Below are positions 1 through 8,687 of a stretch of 64,000 bases of DNA, piece by piece. Position 1 is the stretch's first letter, and every line of letters starts with the position of its first letter. This DNA is from Mycolicibacterium litorale. GTDB taxonomy: Bacteria; Actinomycetota; Actinomycetes; Mycobacteriales; Mycobacteriaceae. Both the position numbers and the translations under genes were made by a program. The notes under the pieces are model-generated. The model worked only from the letters and a program-made list of their open reading frames with translations. It was not told the DNA's origin and ran no database searches. The stretch is from NCBI GenBank assembly GCA_002007745.1, contig CP019882.1:930001-994000 (forward strand), in the 5' to 3' direction.

Positions 1-348
1 GAGCTCGGTGCGCGGCACCGCGGAACCGGACGCCGGGAACGACGGCCCCGGCCAGGGCACCTCGACCTCGGCGCCGAACCCGGACAGCCGAAGGCCGTGA
101 TGGCGGATGTGGCCGTCGAGCCAGTCGCCCAGTCCCAGGCGCTGCAACTCCAGGACCGCCCGCGGGGTCAGCCCGTCACCGCAGGCCTTGTCCCGGGGGA
201 ACTCGGCGGCGTCGATCACGAGAACCTCGTGCCCCCCGCGGGCAGCCCACGCGGCGGCGGAGGATCCGGCCGGTCCGGCGCCGACGACCACCACATCCGC
301 CCCGGGTCGCTGCGCTCCTGCCCACCGCCCGTTGCTATGCCTGTGCAC
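1..348 (-). CDS. menJ: Menaquinone reductase MenJ, N-terminal part (cut by window edge)
   Basis: FAD-dependent reductase of the geranylgeranyl reductase family, which saturates one isoprene unit of the menaquinone side chain at the membrane. Only the first 116 or so residues are visible; the gene runs off the left edge. Translating the minus strand gives the dinucleotide-binding start ADVVVVGAGPAGSSAAAWAA, followed by VIDAAEFPRDKACGDGLTPR, a family hallmark. GTG at 346-348 is the most upstream plausible start; a shorter start is possible. It diverges from grcC1 with about 20 bases between them, the same arrangement as Rv0561c/Rv0562 in M. tuberculosis, so both supply lipid-quinone metabolism. 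Confidence 0.88.
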   Translation of the reverse strand, partial: MHRHSNGRWAGAQRPGADVVVVGAGPAGSSAAAWAARGGHEVLVIDAAEFPRDKACGDGLTPRAVLELQRLGLGDWLDGHIRHHGLRLSGFGAEVEVPWPGPSFPASGSAVPRTEL

Positions 349-369
349 GCGTCCCAGTATGTTGGCAGG

Positions 370-1377
370 GTGAGGACTCCGGCCACGGTGGTAGCAGGGG
401 TGGACTTCGGGGACCCGGTGTTCGCCCAGAGCGTCCGCGACGGTGTCGGCCGTATCGAAGAGCTCATGAGCACCGAGTTGCGCGGTGGCGACGAGCTGAT
501 GACCGAGGCCGTCGTGCACCTGTTCGAGGCGGGCGGCAAGCGGTTCCGCCCGCTGTTCACTGTGCTCTCGGCGCAGATCGGCCCGGAGCCGGATGCATGG
601 CAGGTGACGGTGGCCGGCGCGGTCATCGAGATGGTGCACCTGGCCACGCTGTATCACGACGACGTGATGGACGAGGCGCAGATGCGGCGCGGTGCGCCCA
701 GCGCCAACGCCCGGTGGAGCAACAACATCGCGATCCTGGCCGGTGACTACCTGTTCGCGACGGCGTCACGGCTGGTCAGCCGGCTGGGCCCGGATGCGGT
801 CCGGATCATCGCCGAAACCTTCGCCCAGCTGGTGACCGGGCAGATGCGCGAGACCAAGGGTGCCGCGCAGAACGTCGACCCGGTCGAGCACTACCTCAAG
901 GTGGTCTACGAGAAGACGGCCTGCCTGATCGCGGCCTCGGGTCAGTTCGGTGGCACCTTCTCCGGAGCCACCGACGACCAGATCGCCCGCCTGAGCCGCC
1001 TGGGCGGCATCGTGGGCACCGCCTTCCAGATCTCCGACGACATCATCGACATCGACAGCGACCCCGACGAGTCCGGCAAACTGCCGGGCACCGACCTGCG
1101 CGAAGGGGTGCACACCCTGCCGGTGCTGTACGCGCTGCGCGAGACCGGCCCCGATGCCGATCGGCTGCGCGATCTGCTGAAGGGTCCGATCGAGGATGAC
1201 GACGCGCTGGCCGAGGCGTTGGGCCTGCTGCGCGCCGGTGACGGGCTGGCCAAGGCCAAGGCGACCGTCGAGCGGTACGCCGCCCAGGCCGGTGACGAAC
1301 TGGCCGGTCTGCCCGATGTGCCGGGTCGCCGAGCCCTGGCCGCGCTGGTGGATTACACCATCAACCGACACGGCTGA
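370..1377 (+). CDS. grcC1: Polyprenyl diphosphate synthase (GrcC1-type)
   Basis: Trans-prenyltransferase that condenses isopentenyl diphosphate onto an allylic diphosphate to make a long polyprenyl chain, probably for the menaquinone tail. The 335-residue protein has both Asp-rich motifs: DDVMD at residues 97-101 (first aspartate-rich motif) and DDIID at 223-227 (second). GKRFRP near residue 57 is the usual substrate-binding motif. The open frame extends upstream to base 97, but that stretch overlaps menJ on the other strand, and the family N-terminus RTPATVVAGVD begins at GTG 370. It is close in length and sequence to M. tuberculosis Rv0562. Divergent from menJ and followed by htpX after 74 bases. 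Confidence 0.93.
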   Translation: MRTPATVVAGVDFGDPVFAQSVRDGVGRIEELMSTELRGGDELMTEAVVHLFEAGGKRFRPLFTVLSAQIGPEPDAWQVTVAGAVIEMVHLATLYHDDVMDEAQMRRGAPSANARWSNNIAILAGDYLFATASRLVSRLGPDAVRIIAETFAQLVTGQMRETKGAAQNVDPVEHYLKVVYEKTACLIAASGQFGGTFSGATDDQIARLSRLGGIVGTAFQISDDIIDIDSDPDESGKLPGTDLREGVHTLPVLYALRETGPDADRLRDLLKGPIEDDDALAEALGLLRAGDGLAKAKATVERYAAQAGDELAGLPDVPGRRALAALVDYTINRHG

Positions 1378-1451
1378 CGCGTTTGCGGAACCTGGCAGTC
1401 GGTGCGGGGCGTTAACCTCGCGGAGAGTGCGTCACTCGTAGGAGGAACTCG

Positions 1452-2317
1452 ATGACTTGGCATCCGACCGCCAACACCTTCAAGACGTTCGTGCTGCTCG
1501 TCGGGATGTCGGCGCTGATCGTCTTCATCGGGTCACTGTTCGGCCGCAATGTCATGTTCCTGGCGCTGATCTTTGCTCTGGGCATGAACGCCTACGTGTA
1601 CTTCAATTCCGACAAGATGGCGTTGCGTGCCATGCACGCGCAGCCGATCACCGAGGTGCAGGCGCCGCAGATCTACGCGATCGTGCGTGAGCTCGCCACC
1701 ACCGCCCACCAGCCGATGCCTCGGCTGTACATCAGCGACACCGCGAACCCCAACGCGTTCGCCACCGGCCGCAACCCGCGCAACGCCGCGGTGTGCGTTA
1801 CCACCGGCATCCTGAACATCCTCAGCGAACGGGAGCTGCGGGCAGTGCTCGGCCATGAGCTGTCCCACGTCTACAACCGAGACATCCTGATCTCGTGCGT
1901 GGCCGGTGCGCTGGCCTCGGTGATCACCGCGTTGGCCAACATCGCGATGTTCGCCGGGATGTTCGGCGGCGGCAATCGCGAGGGCGGAGCCAATCCGTTT
2001 GCCCTGTTGCTGGTTTCCCTGCTCGGTCCCATCGCCGCGACGCTGATCCGGCTGGCGGTGTCGCGCTCGCGCGAATACCAGGCCGACGAGTCCGGGGCGG
2101 AGTTGTCCGGTGACCCGCTGGCCTTGGCGTCGGCGCTGCGCAAGATCTCCGGCGGGGTGGAGCAGGCTCCGCTGCCTCCCGAGCCGCAACTGGCCGACCA
2201 GGCCCACCTGATGATCGCCAGCCCGTTTCGGTCGGGGAGAAAATCGGCAAGCTGTTCTCCACCCACCCGCCGATTCCGGACCGGATCGCCCGGCTGGAGA
2301 AGATGGCCGGGCGCTAG
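1452..2317 (+). CDS. htpX: Membrane zinc protease HtpX, frameshifted near its 3' end
   Basis: M48-family membrane metalloprotease for quality control of membrane proteins. The HEXXH zinc site (HELSH) lies at residues 135-139 and the downstream glutamate in SREYQADE is present; two N-terminal hydrophobic segments and one further pair fit the family. The frame from ATG 1452 reads normally to about base 2230. It then leaves the family sequence and would end at 2360. Reading one base earlier after CCGTTTCGG restores the expected tail ([20 protein letters not shown]) and a stop at 2315-2317, so one base is missing there. This is either a sequencing error or a real loss of the last 28 or so residues. 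The start has a good AGGAGG-like site (taggaggaactcg). Confidence 0.85.
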
Positions 2318-3219
2318 CCCGTCGCCGACATGGCGCCGAAGGTCGCCTTGTTGGCGCTGACGATCCCGGCCTGACGCAGCGCGCGGAGCACCATCGCCCG
2401 CAGCAGCCGGCCCACCTCGAACTGCTTGCCGGGCAGGGTGCGCGCCACCATCCGCAGGTTGACGGTGTCGACCTCGATGCTTTCCACACCCATCAGGGCG
2501 GGTTCGTCGAGCAGCAGCTGGTTCAACCGGCTGTCGTCCATGGCCGAGGCGGCCACCTCGTGCAGGACTTCGTTGACCTTGTTGAGGTCGGCGCTGGTGG
2601 GCACCGGGATATCGACGACGGCGCGGGCCCAGTCCTTGGACAGGTTGAGTGATTTGACGATCTGACCGTTGGGGATGGTGAACACCTCTCCGTCACCGGA
2701 GCGCAGCTTGGTCACGCGCAGGGTGACGTCCTCGACTGTGCCTTGGGCGTCCTTGGCCGACCCGGTGACGGTCAGCGACACCAGATCGCCGAATCCGTAC
2801 TGTTTCTCGGTGATGATGAAGAAGCCGCTGAGCAGATCCTGCACCACGCGCTGGGCGCCGAAGCCCAGCGCGGCGCCGATCACCGCGGCCGGGGCGACCA
2901 GCGACCCGACGGGCAGGCCGAGGGTGTCGATGATGTCCACGGCGACCAGCACGTACAGCAGAGCGATCGAGACCGAGGAGATCACCGAGGCCACGGCCCG
3001 GCGGTGTTTGACGCTCTCGGAGCGCACCAGCGCGTGGCCACGATCCAGCCGCCGGGCGATCCGGCCGGCGAGCCAGTTGATCAGGCGGGTGATCAGCAGC
3101 GCGGCCAGAATCACCAACAGAATGTGGATGCCCTTGGTGCGCAGCCAGTCACCGAGGTTGCTGGTCCAATATTCCTGCCAGCGGCCCGCCGCCAGGTACG
3201 TCGTGCTGAGTGAAGTCAT
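2314..3219 (-). CDS. MscS-family mechanosensitive ion channel
   Basis: Small-conductance mechanosensitive channel that opens under membrane tension to release solutes on hypo-osmotic shock. It has 301 residues: a first membrane helix near residues 32-52 ([16 protein letters not shown]), then a second and the pore-lining helix with [20 protein letters not shown], the MscS signature, then a soluble beta domain. ATG 3217-3219 is preferred over the longer reading to 3333, which would overlap the neighbouring gene at 3305. Its stop shares the palindrome CTAG (2314-2317) with the corrected htpX stop, so the two genes converge exactly. Confidence 0.87.
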   Translation of the reverse strand: MTSLSTTYLAAGRWQEYWTSNLGDWLRTKGIHILLVILAALLITRLINWLAGRIARRLDRGHALVRSESVKHRRAVASVISSVSIALLYVLVAVDIIDTLGLPVGSLVAPAAVIGAALGFGAQRVVQDLLSGFFIITEKQYGFGDLVSLTVTGSAKDAQGTVEDVTLRVTKLRSGDGEVFTIPNGQIVKSLNLSKDWARAVVDIPVPTSADLNKVNEVLHEVAASAMDDSRLNQLLLDEPALMGVESIEVDTVNLRMVARTLPGKQFEVGRLLRAMVLRALRQAGIVSANKATFGAMSATG

Positions 3220-3304
3220 ATAAGGTCGAATTGCCTTGTCGGCGCGATAATTTGATGCGCAGTGAGCACAGGGGTCCGTTGTAACGTTCCCCGCCGGGCT
3301 CGCT

Positions 3305-4351
3305 TTACACCTCGATTCGGCTGTGAATCTCATTCCCCGCTAGGGGAGCGGTGCCGGGCGGACCGGTCGCCGGGGCACCGGCGTCACGATTGAACACCTT
3401 CTTGACGGTGTCCGAGAACCGGTTGAGCACACCGGTCACGGTTTCGGTCAGGCTGGTGACGGATTCGGGCAGGTCCGGCTTGACTTGGGTCGATGACGTA
3501 CCCGTCGGCGCCGTGCGCCCGGGAGCGAAGTGCGGCGCCGGTCGCAGGATGTTCAGGCGTGGCCCGGGTTTGTCGGCGGGTGCGGTCGAGTGATCGGCCG
3601 ACGGTGCCGCCGGAACCTGCGGTGCGGCGGGAGCGGGTGCCGCTGGTGACGACGGGTCGGGCGGGGTCGGGGGAGGCGTAGGAGCGGGAGGTGCCGGGGG
3701 TGCGGGCGGATCTGCGGGTCCCGCGCCGCCGAGCAGTGCCGAGCCGAGCGTCTTGTACGCGACCAGGGTGAGGTCGTTGATCCGCTGGATCATGGCGACG
3801 ACACCGTCCGGATAGGTCACGGTCGTGATCTGGGTGCTCGGATCGGTGTGGCAGGTGATCGCTCCGGTGCAGTCCACGCCTCCCGCGTCGTCGAGAGACG
3901 TCTTGGCGTCGTGCCGGGACATCGCCTCGGCGTCGGTGAAGACATTGAGTACCTGCGTCTTGGCGCGGGTGTCGTACTCGTAGTTGACATGGAAGAGGCC
4001 GGTCGCAGGCGCCGTCGAGTCGAGCAGTCCGGCCAGCCGGGCGGCATCGTCGGGGCCGTCGCCGACCGACATCACCTCGGTATCGCTGTCGCCGCGGGTG
4101 GCGCCATAGAGACCCACCGGGCCGCCCAGGACGTTGGCGTAGACCAGGCCGCCGTCGGAGGTGCGTTTGAGTTCACCGTCGAACAGGTCGGCCATGGCGT
4201 CACCGGTCGGGTTGGTGGCGGTGCCGTGCACGATCAGCGCGGCGAGATCGACGTCCTTGGTCGCCAACGCCGGGGGCTGGGTGGCGGCTAGGACCATGAT
4301 GGTGGTGGCAAGACTGATGGCCGCTGCGCCTGCGCGCATCGTCCGCCTCAT
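3305..4351 (-). CDS. Exported Pro/Ala-rich protein of unknown function
   Basis: About 348 residues. A signal peptide is clear (MRRTMRAGAAAISLATTIM... ending PPALA), so the protein is exported. Residues from about 30 to 210 form a globular part that begins VDLAALIVHGTATNPTGDAM, which faintly recalls the first strand of PE-PPE hydrolase domains (ALIVPGTGTP), but no nucleophile elbow is visible. A Pro/Ala-rich linker follows from about residue 215 to 260, then a Ser/Thr-rich tail. ATG 4351 is chosen; a GTG at 4363 is also possible. It lies 85 bases upstream of the MscS gene on the same strand. Function not recognised. Confidence 0.7.
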   Translation of the reverse strand: MRRTMRAGAAAISLATTIMVLAATQPPALATKDVDLAALIVHGTATNPTGDAMADLFDGELKRTSDGGLVYANVLGGPVGLYGATRGDSDTEVMSVGDGPDDAARLAGLLDSTAPATGLFHVNYEYDTRAKTQVLNVFTDAEAMSRHDAKTSLDDAGGVDCTGAITCHTDPSTQITTVTYPDGVVAMIQRINDLTLVAYKTLGSALLGGAGPADPPAPPAPPAPTPPPTPPDPSSPAAPAPAAPQVPAAPSADHSTAPADKPGPRLNILRPAPHFAPGRTAPTGTSSTQVKPDLPESVTSLTETVTGVLNRFSDTVKKVFNRDAGAPATGPPGTAPLAGNEIHSRIEV

Positions 4352-4548
4352 ATGCCCAGCCACGGCGCGGCCCCCAGGGTCGGTTCGGGATGATTCAGTC
4401 TAGGCCGCCGGCCTGCGAAATTACGGTGAACGTGCCGGGGACCTTGCCGCCCAGTTCTGGGTCTCCCGGTAACGAATGTAGGTGTTCGGGTCGAAGGACC
4501 GGGTAAGTGCAAACTGCGCCGCACGCGGTGCTTACGTAGGGTGTGGTG

Positions 4549-5100
4549 ATGGCGAGCAGAATCCTGATCGGCCTGATGAGCGTTGCGGGGGCGGCCGCGA
4601 TCGGTGTTCCGGGCACGGCCTGGTCCGATCCCGCGCCGCCGCCGGCCCCGGTGCTTCCCAATGTGAACGCCTACACCCCGATCAGCCCGGTGGACTACAC
4701 GACGATGGGCGGCAATTGGTACGCCTTCGCCGGTCCGCCCGGAGTGACGTGCGTGCTGAACAGACAGAACACCAGCTACGGCTGCAGCGGCCCGCTACCC
4801 GGCGCGCCGGACGGTGCGAACCTGGTCAGCGGCGGCGCCTCTGGCGAACCCGGCTTCTCGAGTACCGGCGGCCCGATCTTCGCCGCCGCGGGCGAGGTCA
4901 AGCCGCTGCCGCCGAACACCCGGCTGAGCTTTCGGGAGATCAGCTGCGGCGTCGACGGCGGCGGTGTGGTGGCGTGTGTGAACACCCACGACCAGGTCGG
5001 TTTCGTCGTCGGTCCGACGGCCACGTTCACCTCCGGCCCCAGCCCGATGCTGGACCGGCCGGAGGGCGGTAACCCGCTGTTCCCGTCGTTTCCCGGCTGA
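4549..5100 (+). CDS. Small exported mycobacterial protein, function unknown
   Basis: 183 residues with a signal peptide (MASRILIGLMSVAGAAAIG, cleavage near TAWSDPAP). The mature part contains four cysteines (VTCVLN, YGCSG, ISCGVD, VACVN) that could form two disulfides, and ends PLFPSFPG. Such Cys-paired small secreted proteins are common in mycobacteria, but I do not recognise this one. Two GTG codons precede ATG 4549 in frame; the ATG is preferred. The gene lies divergent from the exported protein at 3305-4351 and ends just before a 60-base tandem repeat. Confidence 0.75.
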   Translation: MASRILIGLMSVAGAAAIGVPGTAWSDPAPPPAPVLPNVNAYTPISPVDYTTMGGNWYAFAGPPGVTCVLNRQNTSYGCSGPLPGAPDGANLVSGGASGEPGFSSTGGPIFAAAGEVKPLPPNTRLSFREISCGVDGGGVVACVNTHDQVGFVVGPTATFTSGPSPMLDRPEGGNPLFPSFPG

Positions 5101-5104
5101 GCCG

Positions 5105-5237
5105 GGTCGGCTCGACTGGGCCGGATTGTCTCGCTCCTCCTCCGCCTCGTTCCTCGGCGGCATCGGTCGGCTCGACTGGGCCGGATTGTCTCGCTCCTCC
5201 TCCGCCTCGTTCCTCGGCGGCATCGGTCGGCTCGACT
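5105..5237. repeat. Intergenic 60-bp tandem direct repeat, 2.2 exact copies
   Basis: Bases 5105-5164 and 5165-5224 are identical, and a partial third copy runs to 5237, where it meets the gpsA stop codon. The unit carries the purine/pyrimidine-biased stretch cgctcctcctccgcctcgtt. It fills the whole space between two convergent genes. On the minus strand it would encode a repeated 20-residue acidic peptide, but no gene signals support translation. Confidence 0.95.
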
Positions 5238-6261
5238 AAAAGTGCGAGTCGAGCACCTCGTGGCCGGGCTTTTCGGCCATGAGGCCGCGGTAGGCCTGCT
5301 CGACGTTGGCGCCGTGATTGACGACGGCATCGACTTCCCGGGCGATCGGCATGTTCAGCCCGTACTTCTCGGCGAACTCCATGATCACGCTGGCGGCTTT
5401 GACGCCCTCGGCGACCTGGTTCATCGAGTCGATGATCTCTTTGATGGTCTTTCCAGAACCGAGTTGTTCGCCGACGTGGCGGTTGCGGCTGCGCTTGGAG
5501 GTACAGGTGACGATCAGGTCACCCATCCCGGCCAGACCCGAGAAGGTGTCGCGATGACCGCCGACGGCTTCGCCGAGTTTCGCCATCTCGCGCACTGCGC
5601 GGGCCATCACCATGGCTCGGGTGTTTTCGCCGATGCCCAGTGAATAACCCATGCCGACGGCGATGGCGTAGACATTCTTCAGCGCGCCGGCCATCTCGAC
5701 ACCGATGACGTCGTCGGTGGTGTAGACGCGGAACCGCTTGGTGCGGAACATCTTTGCAAGGTTGGCGGCGAGGTGCTGGTCGGGCATTGCCAGCACGGCG
5801 GCGGCGGCGTAGCCGTCGGCGACCTCCCGCGCGATGTTGGGTCCGGCGAGGATGCCGGCCGGGTGGCCGGGCAGCACTTCGTCGACGATCTGGCTCATCC
5901 GCATGTTGGTGCCCTGTTCGAGGCCTTTGACCAGGCTGACCACCGGCACCCACGGCCGCAGCTCCTTGCTGAGCTGGCCGAGTACGCCGCGGAAGCCGTG
6001 GCTGGGGACCCCCATGACGACAACGTCGGCGCAGTCGGCGGCTTCGCTGAAATCGGTGGTGGCGCGCAGGGTTTCCGAAAGTTCGACGTCGTCGCCGAGG
6101 TATCGGGAGTTGCGGTGGTTCTCGTTGATGTCCTTGGCGGTCTCCTCCGAACGCACCCACTGCAGCGTCGGCCCGCGGCGAGCGCAGATGGAGGCGACGG
6201 TGGTTCCCCAGGACCCGCCACCGAGCACGACGACGTTGGGTTCGCGGCGATCAGGTGTCAT
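5236..6261 (-). CDS. gpsA: Glycerol-3-phosphate dehydrogenase [NAD(P)+]
   Basis: Reduces dihydroxyacetone phosphate to sn-glycerol 3-phosphate for phospholipid synthesis in the cytoplasm. 341 residues, normal length. The N-terminal Rossmann motif is VVVLGGGSWGTTVASI. The GpsA signature GVEMAGALKNVYAIAVGMG contains the catalytic lysine, and GMGDLIVTCTSKRSRNRHVG follows. Orthologous in position and sequence to gpdA1 (Rv0564c). The start ATG lies at 6259-6261. The stop overlaps the end of the 60-bp tandem repeat by two bases. Confidence 0.95.
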   Translation of the reverse strand: MTPDRREPNVVVLGGGSWGTTVASICARRGPTLQWVRSEETAKDINENHRNSRYLGDDVELSETLRATTDFSEAADCADVVVMGVPSHGFRGVLGQLSKELRPWVPVVSLVKGLEQGTNMRMSQIVDEVLPGHPAGILAGPNIAREVADGYAAAAVLAMPDQHLAANLAKMFRTKRFRVYTTDDVIGVEMAGALKNVYAIAVGMGYSLGIGENTRAMVMARAVREMAKLGEAVGGHRDTFSGLAGMGDLIVTCTSKRSRNRHVGEQLGSGKTIKEIIDSMNQVAEGVKAASVIMEFAEKYGLNMPIAREVDAVVNHGANVEQAYRGLMAEKPGHEVLDSHF

Positions 6262-6545
6262 GGCGTTTAGGGTATTGCCGACACCCCGTTGTTCACGCGG
6301 AGTTCGCGGAGTTCGGTAGCTGCGATGCGACGTCGCGTGACTTTTCGGTCACCGTGGCCGCCGACTGGGGTCCGCCAGAGTCCGGTATCACCAGCGATAG
6401 CGCGTTACGCGGCGCGGTGTCACTTCACCGGCGGAAATGCCTGCCAAACAACCAGAGTCGGCAAGGCTTCGGTGCCCGCCTCCGAGCGACAAACCCCTGG
6501 CCGCCCGCCCTGCCATCGCCTCGGCGGCAGGGCATGCTGAGGGGC

Positions 6546-6998
6546 ATGACCCGAGAAGAACTCACCGAACAGATCGTCGTCGCCCGCCTGACCAGGGGTC
6601 TGACCTGGCAGCAGCTGGCCGACGCGATCGGACGGCCCGTCGTGTGGACGACGGCGGCGCTGTTGGGCCAGCATCCGATCCCGCCCGAGCAGGGCGGGGT
6701 GCTCGTGGAACTGCTCGATCTGGACGAGTCGGCGCTACCGGTGTTGGCGGCGGTGCCGATGCGCGGCGGTCTGCCGACCGCGGTACCGACCGACCCGACG
6801 ATCTACCGCTTCTACGAGGCGCTCCAGGTGTACGGCGGGGCGATCAAGGAGCTGATCCACGAGCAGTTCGGTGACGGCATCATGAGCGCGATCAACTTCA
6901 GCGTCACCGTGGACAAGAAGTCGCACCCTGCCGGGGACCGGGTCGTGGTCACCCTCGACGGCAAGTTCCTGCCGTACGACTGGACCTCAGCCGACTAG
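6546..6998 (+). CDS. cynS: Cyanate hydratase (cyanase)
   Basis: Cytosolic enzyme that converts cyanate and bicarbonate to ammonia and CO2. 150 residues, the family length. An N-terminal helix-turn-helix-like region is followed by the catalytic domain. The catalytic triad is visible as Arg88 and Glu91 in IYRFYEALQVYGG and Ser114 in GDGIMSAINF, each eight residues earlier than Arg96/Glu99/Ser122 of the E. coli enzyme. ATG 6546 is chosen; an in-frame ATG at 6534 is possible, and the long upstream open frame is not coding-like. No cynT carbonic anhydrase or transporter sits beside it, so it is an orphan cyanase. Ends four bases into the convergent repeat-protein gene. Confidence 0.93.
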   Translation: MTREELTEQIVVARLTRGLTWQQLADAIGRPVVWTTAALLGQHPIPPEQGGVLVELLDLDESALPVLAAVPMRGGLPTAVPTDPTIYRFYEALQVYGGAIKELIHEQFGDGIMSAINFSVTVDKKSHPAGDRVVVTLDGKFLPYDWTSAD

Positions 6999-8515
6999 TT
7001 CCTGGTCCGCTTACCGGCGCCGGCGGCGCTCTTCTTGGCGGATTTCTTAACGCCGGTGGCAGCCTTCGCCGAGGCAGCGCTGGCGCTCTGCCCGCCGGTC
7101 GCGGCGGCCCCGCCGACGCGGAACTTGTTGATCGCGATGCCCGCGGTGTTCTTGGTGACGGTTTGGCCGTTCACCAGGACGGTTCCGGCCAGCGTCAGCG
7201 GTCCCGGTCCCGCGGTGACGGTGTTGGTGCTGCCAAGGAAGTTGAACCCCAGGTTGAGGTTGCCGCCGCCTTCGCCAGCCTTGACGGCGTTGCCGCCCCC
7301 GCCGGTGTTGAACGCGGCGTTCAGGTTGCTGCCGACTCCACCTGCGACCAGGGTGTTGTGGCTGCTCAAGAAGTTGTCAGCGGTGTTCCAGTTGCTACCG
7401 AAGCCACCGACGGTCAACGTGTTGTTGCTTCCGACGATGTTGCGCACCGAGTTCAGATACCCACCGTTGGAAATGAGCTGATTGTTGTTGCCGCCCAACA
7501 GGTTACTGGCAGTGTTGTAGTAGCCGGATGAGATCGAGGCGATGTTCTGAGTGCCGAACAGGTTCTGCGCGGTGTTTCCGTACCCGCCCACGATCTGGAC
7601 CGCGTTGCTGCCGCCGAACAGATTTCGCGCCGAGTTCTGATAGCCGCCGACGATCATGACGATGTTTCCGTCGCCGAGGATATTGCGAACCCAGTTCAGA
7701 TAACCGCCCGTCGTCACGACCTCGTTGTTGTTGCCCAGGATGTTGCTGGCGGTGTTCAGCAGGCTTCCGTCGGTCCCGACCTGGTTCTGGGTGCCGAGGA
7801 TGTTGGTCGCCCAGTTCCAGATGCCGCCTTGGGCTGAAACGGAGTTGCCGTCACCGAAGAGGTTGGTGGCCAGGTTGATGATGGAGCCCGCCGACGAGGA
7901 GCCCGACTGAACGACGTTGTTGCGGCCCCCGACGTTGGTGGCGATATCGAATAGGCCGTTGGCGACAACCTTCATGCTGTCCGGTGCGCCGGAGGTCCCG
8001 GTGCCGAAGAAGTTCATGGCGAGGTTTCCGCCGCCTCCGGTTCCGCCGGCGGTCACCGAGCTGCTGTTCGGCGCGGATGCGAACGGGGTGACATTCAGTG
8101 CGACGTTGAACCCGAGATTGATGATTCCTCCGGAGCCCGCGGTGGTGGCAGACCCGTTCGAGCCCAGCTGGGTGGCGATGCCGAACAGGCCATTGGCTGT
8201 GGCGGCCGATCCGTCGCCGAGGGCAGTCGCCAAGGTGAAGGCGTCGCCGGTCGTGGCGACGGCGTTGGTGCCGGTCGAAAAGGCCGCACCGAACAATCCA
8301 CTGGCGTGCGCGGTTGCCCCGTTGCCGATCGCGATCGCGATGCTCAACGGCGTCGAGGTGCACTCGGCGCTGTTGCCGAGGCCGAAGAACGACGCGCAGC
8401 TCGCGTTGGCGGCGGGAGCCGCGCCCAAGGCTGTGCCAGCGAAGACTGCGGTTGCCGCGGCGCCGGCGACTACTGCGCCGGTCAGTGCGGAATGACTCTT
8501 TGCGGTACTGGTCAC
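6995..8515 (-). CDS. Exported 20-residue-repeat (beta-solenoid-like) protein with lysine-rich tail
   Basis: 506 residues. Signal peptide at residues 1-37 (ends APAANA). A Gly/Ala/Asn-rich region follows with NLGFNVALN-type motifs. At least eight consecutive units of about 20 residues then follow the plan [IL][LF]G-x-x-N-x-V-x-x-x-GGY-x-N-x-x-x-N, for example ILGDGNIVMIVGGYQNSARN and LFGGSNAVQIVGGYGNTAQN. Regular Asn/Gly positions suggest a stacked beta-helix. The extreme C-terminus is Ala/Lys-rich with KKSAKKSAAGAGKRTRN, resembling basic tails of mycobacterial surface adhesins. GTG 8513-8515 with an upstream GGGGGA is the start. It is reminiscent of, but not the same as, PPE-MPTR pentapeptide repeats. 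Function unknown; surface location inferred. Confidence 0.8.
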   Translation of the reverse strand: MTSTAKSHSALTGAVVAGAAATAVFAGTALGAAPAANASCASFFGLGNSAECTSTPLSIAIAIGNGATAHASGLFGAAFSTGTNAVATTGDAFTLATALGDGSAATANGLFGIATQLGSNGSATTAGSGGIINLGFNVALNVTPFASAPNSSSVTAGGTGGGGNLAMNFFGTGTSGAPDSMKVVANGLFDIATNVGGRNNVVQSGSSSAGSIINLATNLFGDGNSVSAQGGIWNWATNILGTQNQVGTDGSLLNTASNILGNNNEVVTTGGYLNWVRNILGDGNIVMIVGGYQNSARNLFGGSNAVQIVGGYGNTAQNLFGTQNIASISSGYYNTASNLLGGNNNQLISNGGYLNSVRNIVGSNNTLTVGGFGSNWNTADNFLSSHNTLVAGGVGSNLNAAFNTGGGGNAVKAGEGGGNLNLGFNFLGSTNTVTAGPGPLTLAGTVLVNGQTVTKNTAGIAINKFRVGGAAATGGQSASAASAKAATGVKKSAKKSAAGAGKRTRN

Positions 8516-8687
8516 GATGGTTCCCCCGTCAGTCCGAATACGACTTTGATCGATTGTCGTGTAGCGGGGTTGAGTATGACGTATCGGTCCGGGTTTGACC
8601 GCATTTCTTTGCGAGAATCCCGCGAACGCGCGCGCATCGGATGAGCCACCCATCGATCGGGCCGCCGGTCAGCTAGGACGTGTCCGG

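Noticed and set aside
4776..5330. Minus-strand ORF across the tandem repeat with a duplicated acidic 20-residue peptide
   Set aside because: Overlaps two well-supported genes and has no ribosome site; the repetition comes from the DNA repeat.
6255..6545. N-terminal extension of cyanase by about 97 residues
   Set aside because: Cyanase is 150-156 residues and the extension has no coding character.
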